DNA of 64,000 nt from Arachis hypogaea (lineage: Eukaryota > Streptophyta > Magnoliopsida > Fabales > Fabaceae). Both the position numbers and the translations under genes were made by a program. How positions within the stretch are numbered: the stretch's first letter is position 1; every line of letters starts with the position of its first letter. Location: positions 69,379,772-69,443,771 of the forward strand of contig NC_092051.1 in NCBI RefSeq assembly GCF_003086295.3. The letters run 5' to 3'. Positions 31,078 to 41,780 of the stretch are shown here, piece by piece. The notes under the pieces are model-generated. The model was not told where the DNA came from, ran no database searches, and was given only the letters and a program-made list of their open reading frames with translations.

Positions 31078-33012
31078 TGATGACATGTCACCATGTCATG
31101 TTTTTCTATGCTTTTTCATACAAGAAATTAATGATTTGTGCTTAAATATTGAATGCTTTTGTACTTAATTGATATATTTCTTTGATCTTTTAATTTTATA
31201 AATCATGTAGGAAATAAGAAGAAAAAGAAGCAAAGAAGCACAAAATAAGCTAAAAAGGAGAAAAAAAAGAGCTTTGGGGAACACTTTGAAGTTGGAGCAC
31301 ACTTTGGAGCCTTAGGCCACGCTTTTAAAAGCATGGTCCATGACCAAATAAAAGGAAAATAGGCAATCAGCATACAAAGCTCAGCTCTCCAAGTGAGCTG
31401 AGCATTACCCTGATGCAAAAATGAGCTTGGAAGCAAAATTTTCGCTAAGTTAAAATCTGGGCGCTCATAGCATGACCATGCCTCCTTCAAAGGGCTATAA
31501 CTTGAGTTACAGATGTCTGATTGATGTGCTTCCAGTTGCATTGGAAAGCTGATATTCAGAGCTTTCCAACGATGTATGGCAACTCATATTTGGCATGAAA
31601 TTGAGGCACGAACGAAATGCATCTTTAAGGGCTAAAAATAAGCAAAAATAGACCAAAGTGCAACCACCAAGATTCGAAGAGGGAGCCTCCTTCCAAGGCA
31701 AAGAGGCTCTTCTAATAGAGCTCACTTAGAGAGCGCTGTGCTCAGTTGGAGAGCTTTGTCGTGTTTTTCTTCATGAAAAATCAAGGAAAATTGCTCCCCA
31801 AATGCTTTCACCAAGGCTTGAACTTGGGACCTCCCCTTGGAAGCTCCAATGCTCAGCTCACTTGGAGAGCTGAGCGCTACTCATGGTGCATCCCACAACC
31901 ATTTGACACGGACCAAGGAAGGAGCACGCAACATGTGACACGGTCAGGGAGCAAGACATGCGCACAAGGCCCCAATGCTCAGCTCACCTTGTGAGCTGAG
32001 CATCCTCCTGGGAGAAATTTTCACATGGACCAAAATTCAATTAAAATTCTCTTTGAACACAATTCTTCATCAATTGAACCAAGGTCATCCAGACCCACTC
32101 TTTCTCAAATCCAAAGCAAGCTAAGCCCATTATCATCACTCAAAGGCACAAGGATCAATTAGATTAGGAATTTCATTCAATTGTAATTTGTTTTTCATTT
32201 CATATTCATTTTCATTTTGTAAAGCCTATATAAGGCATCATTTTCATCTTTGTTAGGGGGAGCTCGATTAGAAAAGAGGTTAGCTCCAATAGGGAGTGGT
32301 GCACTCTTTAGTTTTCATTTTGCTTTCTTTCTTAGTTTTCTTTTCTATTTTGAAATTTTGGATTGAGATTGGAAGGAATTCTATTTTCATTCTCCATCTG
32401 CAACGTCTCTTGTTCTTCTTCTGCAATTTACTTTTCCATTTTTATTTTGCAATTGTTCTTGTTGGATCAAGGAAGGATTTGAGATCTAGAATTGTTATCT
32501 AGTCTCTTCCACTCCTGAGATCTTGAACCACTTTTAAATTGCTGCAAATTAAGCATTGCTTTTCTGTCTTTAAAATTCTTCAAGGCATTTTACTCTTCTG
32601 TTTAGATCTGTTGCATGATTTTGCATCTTTTACTTCTTTGTTTGATTGCTATTTACACTTTCCTGTTGAATTTTAATTTCCAACACCCAATCCCCTTTAT
32701 ATTTCATGCAATTTACATTTCTTGTCATTTAAGATTCTTGCAATTTACATTTCTTGCTCTTTAAGTTTCTGTCCAATATTACTTTCTGCACTTTAATTCT
32801 TCTTGTCATTTACTTTCTGTTGTTTCAATTGTCACTCAAATCACTCAATGTTAGCTTGACTAAACTAATCACCCACTAAAGTTGCTTGATCCATCAATCC
32901 CTGTGGGATCGACCTCACTCTAAGTGAGTTTTACTACTTGATGCGACCCGGTACACTTGCCGGTGAGTTTTTGGTGTTTTGGAAAATTCAGTTTTCCATA
33001 AAAATACCATCA
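31078..33012 (+). repeat. Element C 3' LTR
   Basis: 1935 bp, the same length as the 5' LTR with no length change. U5 hairpin at 32914-32928. Confidence 0.93.
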
Positions 33013-33017
33013 GCCAT
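33013..33017 (+). repeat. Target-site duplication of element C (right, GCCAT)
   Basis: Perfect match to 26022-26026. Confidence 0.95.
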
Positions 33018-33804
33018 TGCAACACCCATTAATGATACTAGGACAGTGCTGAAGTTCCTCCAGAAACATATCTTCAGCAGGTTTGGTGTCCCTAGAGCAC
33101 TAATCAGTGATGGGGGCACTCACTTCTGCAATAAACAGCTTTACTCTGCTATGGTCCGATATGGAATTAGCCATAAAGTAGTAACTCCATATCATCCATA
33201 GACAAATGGGCAGGCTGAAGTCTCTAATAGAGAACTAAAAAGAATCCTGGAACAGACTGTAAGTATCCGTAGAAGGGATTGGGCAAGAAGCTTGGATGAG
33301 GCTCTGTGGACATACAGAACAGCATTCAAGACTCCTATATGGACCTCTCCATACCAGCTTGTGTATGGTAAGGCCTGTCATTTGCTCGTGGAACTGGAGC
33401 ATAAGGCTTACTGGGCAACCAAATTCCTAAACTTTGATGACAAATTAGCTGGAGAGAAAAGATTACTCCAGCTGAATGAGCTAGAGGAATTCAGACTCAA
33501 TGCTTTCGAAAATGCTAAGATTTACAAAGAGAATGCAAAAAGGTGGCATGATAAGAAACTGTCATCCAGAGTCTTTGAACCAGGACAAAAGGTTCTGCTG
33601 TTTAACTCTAGGCTCAGATTATTCCCCGGGAAACTGAAATCCCGGTGGAAAGGACCATATGTGATTACAAGTGTGTCACCATATGGCTATGTGGAGCTTC
33701 AAGACATTGATTCTAATAAGAAGTTCATAGTTAATAGACAAAGAGTCAAGTATTATCTTGAAGGCAATGTTGAGCAAGAACGCTCAAAGCTGAGACTAGA
33801 TTAA
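33018..33804 (+). pseudogene. Element F integrase core and C-terminus
   Basis: Continues the integrase cut by [15 protein letters not shown] (second catalytic Asp), then TAG near 33199 in the PYHP(Q)[13 protein letters not shown] motif that holds the catalytic Glu. It is open to TAA 33802. The tail [20 protein letters not shown] and [14 protein letters not shown] is intact. Confidence 0.87.
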
Positions 33805-33845
33805 AAGCTCAGTAAGGTCCAGCTAAAGACAATAAAGAAACGCTT

Positions 33846-33863
33846 ATTGGGAGGCAACCCAAT
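33846..33863 (+). other. Post-stop hairpin, loop AGGCAA (element F)
   Basis: ATTGGG-AGGCAA-CCCAAT, 6-bp stem, 41 bases after the pol stop. The first pair is A:T here, G:C in A and B. Confidence 0.65.
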
Positions 33864-33997
33864 TTTTACTTATCTATGTTAATTTTCTGTTTTCCATTTT
33901 TATTTTATGTTTTCTTTAGGATGATGATCATGTGGAGTCACAAAAATCAAAGCAAAATCAAAAACAGCATTAAAAATAGCTCACCCTGGAGGAAGAG

Positions 33998-34225
33998 CTT
34001 ACTGGCGTTTAAATGCCAGTAAGAAGAATTAGACTGGCATTTAACGCCAGAAAGAAGCATCAAGCTGGCATTAAACGCCAGAAACAGGCTACAGTCTGGC
34101 GTTTAACGCCAGAAACAAGCACCAACTTGGCGTTAAACGCCAATAAAGGGAGAAAAGCTGGCGTTAAACGCCAGAAACAAGCAGCAACCTGGCGTTTAAC
34201 GCTAGGATTGCACTCTATGGGCGTT
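33998..34225 (+). repeat. GGCGTT-N-AACGCC array (element F)
   Basis: Seven or so units of about 30 bp (CTGGCGTTTAACGCCAGAAA and variants). Same place as 15774-15915 in B. Confidence 0.85.
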
Positions 34226-34307
34226 TTGCACGCTTAAATGGAGCAGGGATGATAAGTCCTTGACCCCTCAGGATCTGTGGACCCCACAGAATCCCCACCT
34301 ACCCCAC

Positions 34308-34308
<1 letters not shown>

Positions 34309-34344
<36 letters not shown>
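34309..34344 (+). repeat. (TC)n microsatellite
   Basis: Almost pure TC dinucleotides, one TTT interruption, in the spacer before the third ORF remnant. Confidence 0.9.
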
Positions 34345-34528
34345 CCACCTTTTCATAACACTCTTTCCCAAATACCCTTCACCAATCACCTCCCCCTACC
34401 CCTATATAAACCCCTCACCACTCCTTCCTTTTCACACATTACAACCACTACTTCTACCCCTTGGCCGAACCACATATCTCCCTCCATCTCCTCCATTTTC
34501 TTCTTCTTCTACTACTTTCTTTCTTCTT

Positions 34529-34564
34529 TTGCTCGAGGATGAGTAAACCTTTTAAGTTTGGTGT
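34529..34564 (+). other. Internal hairpin plus AAGTTTGGTGT before third ORF (element F)
   Basis: TTGCTCG-AGGA-TGAGTAA pairs with two G:U wobbles. AAGTTTGGTGT follows at 34554 and the ATG at 34602. Confidence 0.6.
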
Positions 34565-34601
34565 GGTAAAAGCATTGCTTTTTGTTTTTCCATAACCATT
34601 A

Positions 34602-34866
34602 ATGGCACCAAAGGCCGGAGAAACCTCCAGAAAGAGAAAAGGGAAGACAATTGCTTCTAAATCTGAGTCATGGGAGATGGAGAGATTTATCTCACAAGCC
34701 CATCACTAAGAAAAGGGTGGAGCACCAAGAGCATTCTAACATCCTCCATGAAATTAGAAAAGATCAAAGAACTATGAGGGAGGAGCAACAAAGGCAAGGA
34801 AGAGACATTGAGGAGCTAAAGCACTCCATAAGATCTTCAAGAAGAAGAACCAGCCGCCGTCACTAA
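34602..34866 (+). pseudogene. Element F third ORF, internally deleted
   Basis: ATG 34602 opens MAPKAGETSRKRKGK ... SWEMERFIS, as in E. The sequence then jumps to KPITKKR and again to VEHQEHSNILHEIRKDQRTM, so nearly the whole domain is lost in two deletions and the frame changes. The C-terminal coiled-coil-like part REEQQRQGRDIEELKHSIRS is intact to TAA 34864-34866. Confidence 0.8.
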
Positions 34867-36018
34867 GGTGGACCCATTCTTTAATTTTCTTGTTCTTTAT
34901 TTTTCTTATTTTTCGTTTACTATGCTCTATGTTTATTCATGTTTGTGTCTTTATTACATGATCATTAGTGTTCAAGTGTCTATGTCTTAAAGCTATGAAT
35001 GTCCTATGAATCCATCACCTTTCTTAAATGAAAAATGCTTTAATTACAAAAGAACAAGAAGTACATGAATTTTAAATTCATCCTTGAGATTAGTTTAATT
35101 ATTTTGATGAGGTGACAATACTTTCTGATTTCTGAATGAATGCTTGAACAGTGCATATGTCTTTTGAATTTGTTGTTTATGAATATTAAAATTGTTGGCT
35201 CTTGAAAGAATAACGAAAAAGGAGAAAAGTTATTGATAATCTGAAAAATCATAAAATTGATTCTTGAAGCAAGAAAAAGCAGTGAAGAACAAAGCTTGCA
35301 AAAAAAAAAATATAAAAAAATATAAAAGAAAGAAAAAGGAAAAGCAAGCAGAAAAAGCCAATAGCTCTTTAAACCAAAAGGCAAGAGCAAAAAGCCAGTA
35401 ACCCTTTAAACCAAAAGGCAAGGGTAATAAAAAGGATCCAAGGCTTTGAGCATTAATGGATAGGAGGGCCCAAAGGAATAAAATCATGGCCTAAGCGGCT
35501 AAACCAAGCTGTCCCTAACCATGTGCTTGTGGCGTGAAGGTGTCAAGTGAAAAGCTTGAGACTGAGTGGTTAAATTCGTGATCCAAAGCAAAAAGAGTGT
35601 GCTTATGAACCCTGGACACCTCTAATTGGGGACTCTAGCAACACTGAGTCACAATCTGAAAAGGTTCACCCAGTTATGTATCTGTGGCATTTATGTATCC
35701 GGTGGTAATACTGGAAAACAAAGTGCTTAGGGCCACGGACAAGACTCATAAAGTAGCTGTGTTCAAGAATCAACATACTAAACTAGGAGAATCAATAACA
35801 CTATCTGAATTCTGAGTTCCTATAGATGCCAACCATTCTGAATTTCAAAGGATAAAGTGAGATGCCAAAACTGTTCAGAGGCAAAAAGCTACTAGTCCCG
35901 CTCATCTAATTGGAGCTAAGTTTCATTGATATTTTGGAATTTATAGTATATTCTCTTCCTTTTATCCTATTTGATTTTCAGTTGCTTGGGGACAAGCAAA
36001 AATTTAAGTTTGGTGTTG
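34867..36018 (+). other. Element F 3' non-coding region with pre-LTR module
   Basis: Parallels 17614-18710 of B. Hairpin TTGCTTG-GGGA-CAAGCAA at 35982-35999 and AAGTTTGGTGTTG at 36006-36018, directly before the 3' LTR. No gene. Confidence 0.65.
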
Positions 36019-37015
36019 TGATGAGTGGATAATTTATACGCTTTTTGGCATTATTTTTAGGTAGTTTTTAGTATGATTTAGTTAGTTTTTACTATGTTTT
36101 TATTAGTTTTTATGCAAAAATCACATTTCTGGACTTTACTATGAGTTTGTGTGTTTTTCTGTGATTTCAGATATTTTCTGGCTGAAATTGAGGGACCTGA
36201 GCAAAAATCTAATTCAGAGGCTGAAAAAGGACTACAGATGCTGTTGGATTCTGACCTCCCTGCACTCGAAATGCATTTTCTGGAGCTACAAAAGCCCAAT
36301 TGGCGCGCTCTCAATAGCGTTGGAAAGTAGACATCCAGGGCTTTCCAGCAATATATAATAGTCCATACTTTTCCCACGCTTTGACGATGCAAATTGGCGT
36401 TTAACGCCAATTCTTTACCCTATTCTGGCGTTAAACGCGAGAAACAGGTTGCAAACCAGAGTTAAACGCCAGAAACAGGCTACAACCTGGCGTTTAACTC
36501 CAAAAAAAGTCTCTACACATGGAAGCTTCAATGCTCAGCCCAAGCACACACCAAGTGGGCCCTAGAAGTGGATTTCTGCACTATCTATCTTAGTCTACTC
36601 AATTTCTATAAACCTAGGTCACTAGCTTAGTATAAAAACTACTTTTAGAGATTTATTTTGCACCTCATGACATTTTACACGTTTCATATTGTATTTCTAA
36701 CAGCATGAGTCTCTAAACCCCATGATTGGGGGTGAGGAGCTCTGCTGTGTCTCGATGAATTAATGCAATTACTTCTGTTTTCTATTCAAACACGCTTGTT
36801 TCTGTTCTAAGATATTCACTCGTACTTAACCATGATGAATGTGATGATCCGTGACACTCATCACCATTCTCAACCTATGAACGCGTGCCTGACAACCACT
36901 TCCGTTCTACCTTAGATTGAGTGTGTATCTCTTTGATTCCTAGTTCACGTATTTGATTGCATCTCCTGACAACAGAGCATTCGAATCTGTGAGATCAGAG
37001 TCTTCGTGGTATAGG
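36019..37015 (+). repeat. Element F 3' LTR, proximal part
   Basis: Starts TGATGAGTGGATAATTTATA. Near-palindromes GGCGTTTAACGCC at 36394-36505. Interrupted by element E. Confidence 0.9.
37011..37015 (+). repeat. Target-site duplication of element E (left, ATAGG)
   Basis: ATAGG here, ATAGA at 47404-47408: one mismatch, presumably a later G-to-A change. Confidence 0.75.
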
Positions 37016-38598
37016 TGGTGCATGAAATTGTGATCATCAATGGTGCCAACAACTTGGTATGCACAATTGTAATCTCAACACTTTGTCACAACTCCGCACA
37101 ACTAACCAGCAAGTGCACTGGGTCGTCCAAGTAAAAAACCTTACGTGAGTAAGGGTCGATCCCATAGAAATTGTCGACTTGAAGCAAGCTATGGTCATCT
37201 TGTAAATCTAAGTCAGGTGGATTCAAATGGTTATGGAGTTTAAGATAATTAAAAGATAAATAAAACATAAAATAAGATAGAGATACTTATGTAATTCATT
37301 GGTGAGAATTTCAGATAAGCGTATGAAGATGCTTTGTTCCTCCTAAACTTCTGCTTTCCTATTGCCTTCTTCCAATCATTCATACTCCTTTCCATGGCAA
37401 GCTTTATGTTGGGCATCACCGTTGTCAATGGCTACTTCCCGTTCTCTCAGTGAAAATGGTCCAAATGCGCTGTCACCGCACGACTAATCATCTGTCGGTT
37501 CTCGATCATGTTGGAATAGGATCCATTGATCCTTTTGCGTCTGTCACTACGCCCAACACTCGCGAGTTTGAAGCTCGTCATAGTCATCCCTTCCCAGATC
37601 TTACTCGGAATACCACAGACAAGGTTTAGACTTTTCGGATCTCAGGAATGGCCGCCAATAATTCTAGCCTATACCACGAAGGTTTTAATCTTAGATTAGA
37701 AACCCAAGAGATACACATTCAATCTTGTTTGCATGTAAAACGGAAGTGGTTGTCAGGCACGCGTTCATAGGTGAGAATGATGATGAGTGTCACAGATCAT
37801 CACATTCATCAAGTTGAAGAACGAGTGTATATCTTAGAGAAGAAGTAGGCGTGAATTGAATAGAAAACAGTAGTACTTTGCATTAATTCATGAAGAACAG
37901 CAGAGCTCCACACCTTAATCTATGGTGTGTAGAAACTCCACCATTGAAAATACATAAGAACAAAAGGGTCTAGGCATGGCCGAATGGCCAGCCTCCCAAA
38001 GATGAAAAGTATTCCAAAGGTCCTATTTATAGATAACTAGTAGCCTAGGGTTATAGAAATAAGTAATTAATGCAGAAATCCACTTCCGGGCCCACTTGGT
38101 GTGTGCTTGGGCTGAGCGTTGAAGCTTTCACGTGTAGAGGCTTTTCTTGGAGTTAAACGTCAGCTTTTATGCCAGTTCTGGCGTTTTGACGCCAGAATTT
38201 CTATGCTGACTTGGAACGCCAGTTTGGGCCATCAAATCTCGGGCAAAGTATAGACTATTACATATTGCTGGAAAGCCCAGGATGTCTAATTTCCAACTCA
38301 ATTGAGAGCGCTCAAATTGGGCTTCTGTAGCTCCAGAAAATCCACTTCGAGTGCAGGAAGGTCAGAATCCAACAGCATCTGCAGTTCTTTTTCAGCCTCT
38401 GAATCAGATTTTTGCTCAGGTCCCTCAATTTCAACCAGAAAATACCTGAAATCACAGAAAAACACACAAACTCATAGTAAAGTCCAGAAATGTGATTTTT
38501 ATTTAAAAACTAATAAAAAATATAATGAAAACTAACTAAAATATACTAAAAACATACTAAAAACAATGCCAAAAAGCGTATAAATTATCTGCTCATCA
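37016..38598 (-). repeat. Element E 3' LTR
   Basis: On the minus strand it starts TGATGAGCAGATAATTTATA and ends at 37016. U5 hairpin at 37139-37154 (CCTTAC-TCAC-GTAAGG on the minus strand). It lacks one palindromic unit of about 30 bp that the 5' LTR has. Confidence 0.9.
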
Positions 38599-39711
38599 CA
38601 ACACCAAACTTAAATTGTTGCTTGTCCCCAAGCAACTAAAAACAAAGTAGGATAAAAAAAAGAGAATATACAATGAATTCCAAAAACATCTATGAAGATC
38701 AGTCTTAATTAGATGAGCGGGGCTATTAGCTTTTTGCTTCCGAACAGTTTTGGCATCTCACTTTATCCCTTGAAGTTCAGAATGATTGGCATCTATAGAA
38801 ACTCAGAATTCAGATAGTGTTATTGATTCTCCTAGTTAAGTATGTTGATTCTTGAACACAGTTACTTTATGAGTCTTGGCCGTGACCCTAAGCATTTTGT
38901 TTTTCAGTATTATCACCGGATACATAAATGCCACAAACACATAACTGGGTAAACATTTTCAGATTGTGACTTAGCTTTGCTAGAGTCCCCAATTAGAGGT
39001 GTCTAGAGCTCTTAAGCACACTCTTTTTGCTTTGGATCACGACTTTAATCGCTCAGTCTCAAGCTTTCACTTGACACCTTCACGCCACAAGCACATGGTT
39101 AGGGACAGCTTGGTTCAGCCGCTTAGGCCAGGATTTTATTCATGTGGGCCCTCCTATCCACTGATACTCAAAGCCTTGGATCCTTTTTATTTTACCCTTG
39201 CCTTTTGGTTTAAAGGGTTATTGGCTTTTTCTGCTTGCTTTTTTCTTTTTCTTTCTTTTTCTTGTCTTTTTTTTTCGCATATATTTTTTTCTGCAAGCTC
39301 TTCACTGCTTTTTCTTGCTTCAAGAATCAATTTTTTGATTTTTCAGATTATCAATAACATTTTTCCTTTTCCATCATTCTTTCAAGAGTCAACAATTTTA
39401 ACATTCATGGATAACAAATTCAAAAATATGCACTGTTCAAGCATTCATTCAGAAAAATAAAAAGTATTGCCACCACATCAAAATAATTAATCTGTTTTAA
39501 AATTCGAAATTCATGCACTTCTTTTTCTTTTTTGATTAAAACATTTTTCTTTTAAGAAAGGTGATGGATTCATAGGACATTATAACTTTAAGACATAGAC
39601 ACTAAGACACTAATGATCACGTAGTAAGGACACAAACATAGATAGAACATAAAGCATAGGAAATGAAAAACAGAAAAATAAAGAACAAGGAAATTAAAGA
39701 ACGGGTCCACC
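38599..39711 (-). other. Element E 3' non-coding region and pre-LTR module
   Basis: AAGTTTGGTGTTG abuts the LTR (38599-38611). The hairpin TTGCTTG-GGGA-CAAGCAA lies at 38618-38635. The rest parallels 17614-18710 of B. No gene. Confidence 0.65.
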
Positions 39712-40863
39712 TTAGTGATGGCGGCTTGTTCTTCCTCTTGAAGATCTTATGGAGTGCTTGAGCTCCTCAATGTCTCTTCCTTGCCTTTGTTGCTCCTCTC
39801 TCATGATTCTTTGATCTTCTCTAATTTCATGAAGGAGGATAGAATGCTCTTGGTGTTCCACCCTTAGTTGTCCCATATTGGAACTTAATTCTCCTAGGGA
39901 GGTGTTAATTTGCTCCCAATAATTTTGTGGAGGAAAATGCATCCCTTGAGGCATCTTAGGGATTTCATGATGAGGAATTTCCTCATGCTCTTGTCCATGA
40001 GTGGGATCTCTTGTTTGCTCTATCCTTTTTTTAGTGATGGGCTTGTCCTCATCAATGAGGGTGTCTTCCTCTATGTCAATTCCAGCTGAATTACAGAGGT
40101 GACAAATGAGATGAGGAAAGGCTAACCTTGCCAAAGTAGAGGACTTGTCTGCCACCTTGTAGAGTTCTAGGGATATAACCTCATGAACTTCTACTTCCTC
40201 TCCAATCATGATGCTATGGATCATGATAGCCCGGTCTATAGTAACTTCAGACTGGTTGCTAGTGGGAATGATTGAGCGTTGGATGAACTCCAACAATCCC
40301 CTAGCCACGGGCTTGAGGTCATGCCTTCTTAGTTGAACCGGCTTCCCTCTTGAATCTTTCTTCCATTGAGCGCCCTCTTCACAAATGTCTATGAGGACTT
40401 GGTCCAACCTTTGATCAAAGTTGACCCTTCTAGTGTAGGGGTGTGCATCTCCTTGCATCATGGGCAAGTTGAATGCCAACCTTACATTTTTCAGACTGAA
40501 ATCTAAGTATTTCCCCCGAACCATTGTAAGCCAATTCTTTGGGTCCGGGTTCACACTTTGATCATGGTTTTTGGTGATCCATGCATCGGCATAGAACTCT
40601 TGAACCATTAATATTCCGACTTGTTAAATGGGGTTGGTGAGAACTTCCCAACCTATTCTTCGAATCTCATGTCGGATCTTTGGGTATTCACCCTTTTTGA
40701 GCTTGAAAGGGACCTCAGGGATCACCTTCCTCTTGGCCACAACTTCATAGAAGTGGTCTTAATGTACCCTTGAGATGAATCTCTCCATCTCCCATGACTC
40801 AGAGGTGGAAGCTTTTGCCTTCTCTTTCCTCTTTCTAGAGGTTTCTCCGGCCTTAGGTGCCAT
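39712..40863 (-). pseudogene. Element E third ORF, two stops
   Basis: Opens at ATG 40863 (MAPKAGETSRKRKGK), has TAA near 40760 and another near 40624, and is then open for 298 codons to 39712. Shared with B: IPEVPFKLKKGEYPKI, VQEFYADAW, DQRLDQVLIDICEEGAQW, RHDLKPVARGLLEFIQRSII, PTSNQSEVTIDRAIMIHSIM. The C-terminus is a Gln/Glu-rich coiled-coil-like stretch ending SSRGRTSRHH. No signal peptide or membrane segment. The open length despite missing pol hints that this ORF was retained longer than pol. Confidence 0.78.
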
Positions 40864-40900
40864 AAATGGTTATGGAAAAACAAAAAGCAACGCTTTTACC

Positions 40901-40936
40901 ACACCAAACTTAGAAAGTTTGCTCGTCCTCGAGCAA
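40901..40936 (-). other. Internal hairpin plus AAGTTTGGTGT before third ORF (element E)
   Basis: Minus strand TTGCTCG-AGGA-CGAGCAA, perfect 7-bp stem, then AAGTTTGGTGT. The sixth pair is C:G, against T:A in B, a compensated change. Confidence 0.7.
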
Positions 40937-41395
40937 AAGAAGAAGGAAGAGAGTAGAGGAAGAAAAAATAGAGGAGATGGAGGGGGGTTAGTATTTCGGC
41001 TAAGGGGGAGAAGTAGTGTTTAAGATGTGTGAAAATGAAGGGGTGAAGATGGGTTTATATAGGAGTGGGGAGATGGTAAGGTTCGGCCATGTATGGGTGG
41101 GTTTGGGAGGGAAAGTGGTTTGAATTTGAATGGTGAGGTAGGTGGGTTTATGATGGATGGATGTGGATTGGTGAAGGATTTATGGAGAAGAGGGTAGGAT
41201 TTGATAGGTGAGGGGTTTTTGGGGAAGAGGTATTAAGGTGATTGGTGAAGGGTATTTGGGGAAGAGTATTATGAAAAGGTGTGAAGAAGAGAGAGAGTGA
41301 GTTGAGGTTGGTGGGGATCCTGTGGGGTCCACAGATCCTGAGGTGTCAAGGATTTCTCATCCCTACACCAATTAAGCTTGCAAAATGCCCTTTGC

Positions 41396-41575
41396 TACCA
41401 ATCCTGGCATTAAACGCCAGGTTGTTGCCCATTTCTGGCGTTTAACACCAGCTTCTTGCCCTTTTCTAGCGTTAAACGCCAGTCTGGTGTCCATTTCTGG
41501 CATTAAACACCCAGAATGGGCGTTTAACGCCCATTCTGCTGCCCTTACTGGTGTTTAAACGCCAGTAGGCTTCTC
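41396..41575 (-). repeat. GGCGTT-N-AACGCC array (element E)
   Basis: Five or six units such as CTGGCATTAAACGCCAG and TGGGCGTTTAACGCCCA, same location relative to the third ORF as in B and F. Confidence 0.85.
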
Positions 41576-41715
41576 CTCTAAGGTGTGCTATTTTTCGTTC
41601 TGTTTTTCAGTTTGTTTTTACTTTTTCAATTGTTTTTGTGACTTCACATGATCATCAACCTATAGAAAACATAAAATAACAATGGAAAATAAAAATTTAA
41701 CATAGATAAGTAAAA

Positions 41716-41731
41716 TTGGGTTGCCTCCCAA
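41716..41731 (-). other. Post-stop hairpin, loop AGGCAA (element E)
   Basis: Minus strand TTGGG-AGGCAA-CCCAA, preceded by GTGCTTG, 50 bases after the protease stop. It is kept although all of pol between is gone. Confidence 0.6.
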
Positions 41732-41780
41732 CAAGCACTTCTTTAATGTCAGTAGCTTGACAGTGGGCTCTCATAGAGCC

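Larger units (their letters stand above)
26027..33012 (+). mobile_element. Element C: short non-autonomous LTR retrotransposon
   Basis: 6986 bp with two 1935-bp LTRs (about 31 differences by eye, 1.6%), a tRNA-Asp-type primer site, a 3.1-kb interior and a perfect 5-bp duplication. The interior has no Gag core, protease, RT or integrase. It shares the U5 block, the hairpin modules and the pre-LTR AAGTTTGGTGTTG with the Athila-type elements, so it was probably moved by their proteins (inference). Confidence 0.92.

Noticed and set aside
34001..34225. Regular repeats with palindromic cores and spacer-like gaps resemble a CRISPR array.
   Set aside because: Units are degenerate, the gaps are similar to each other, the array recurs at fixed places in retrotransposons, and this is plant DNA with no cas genes.
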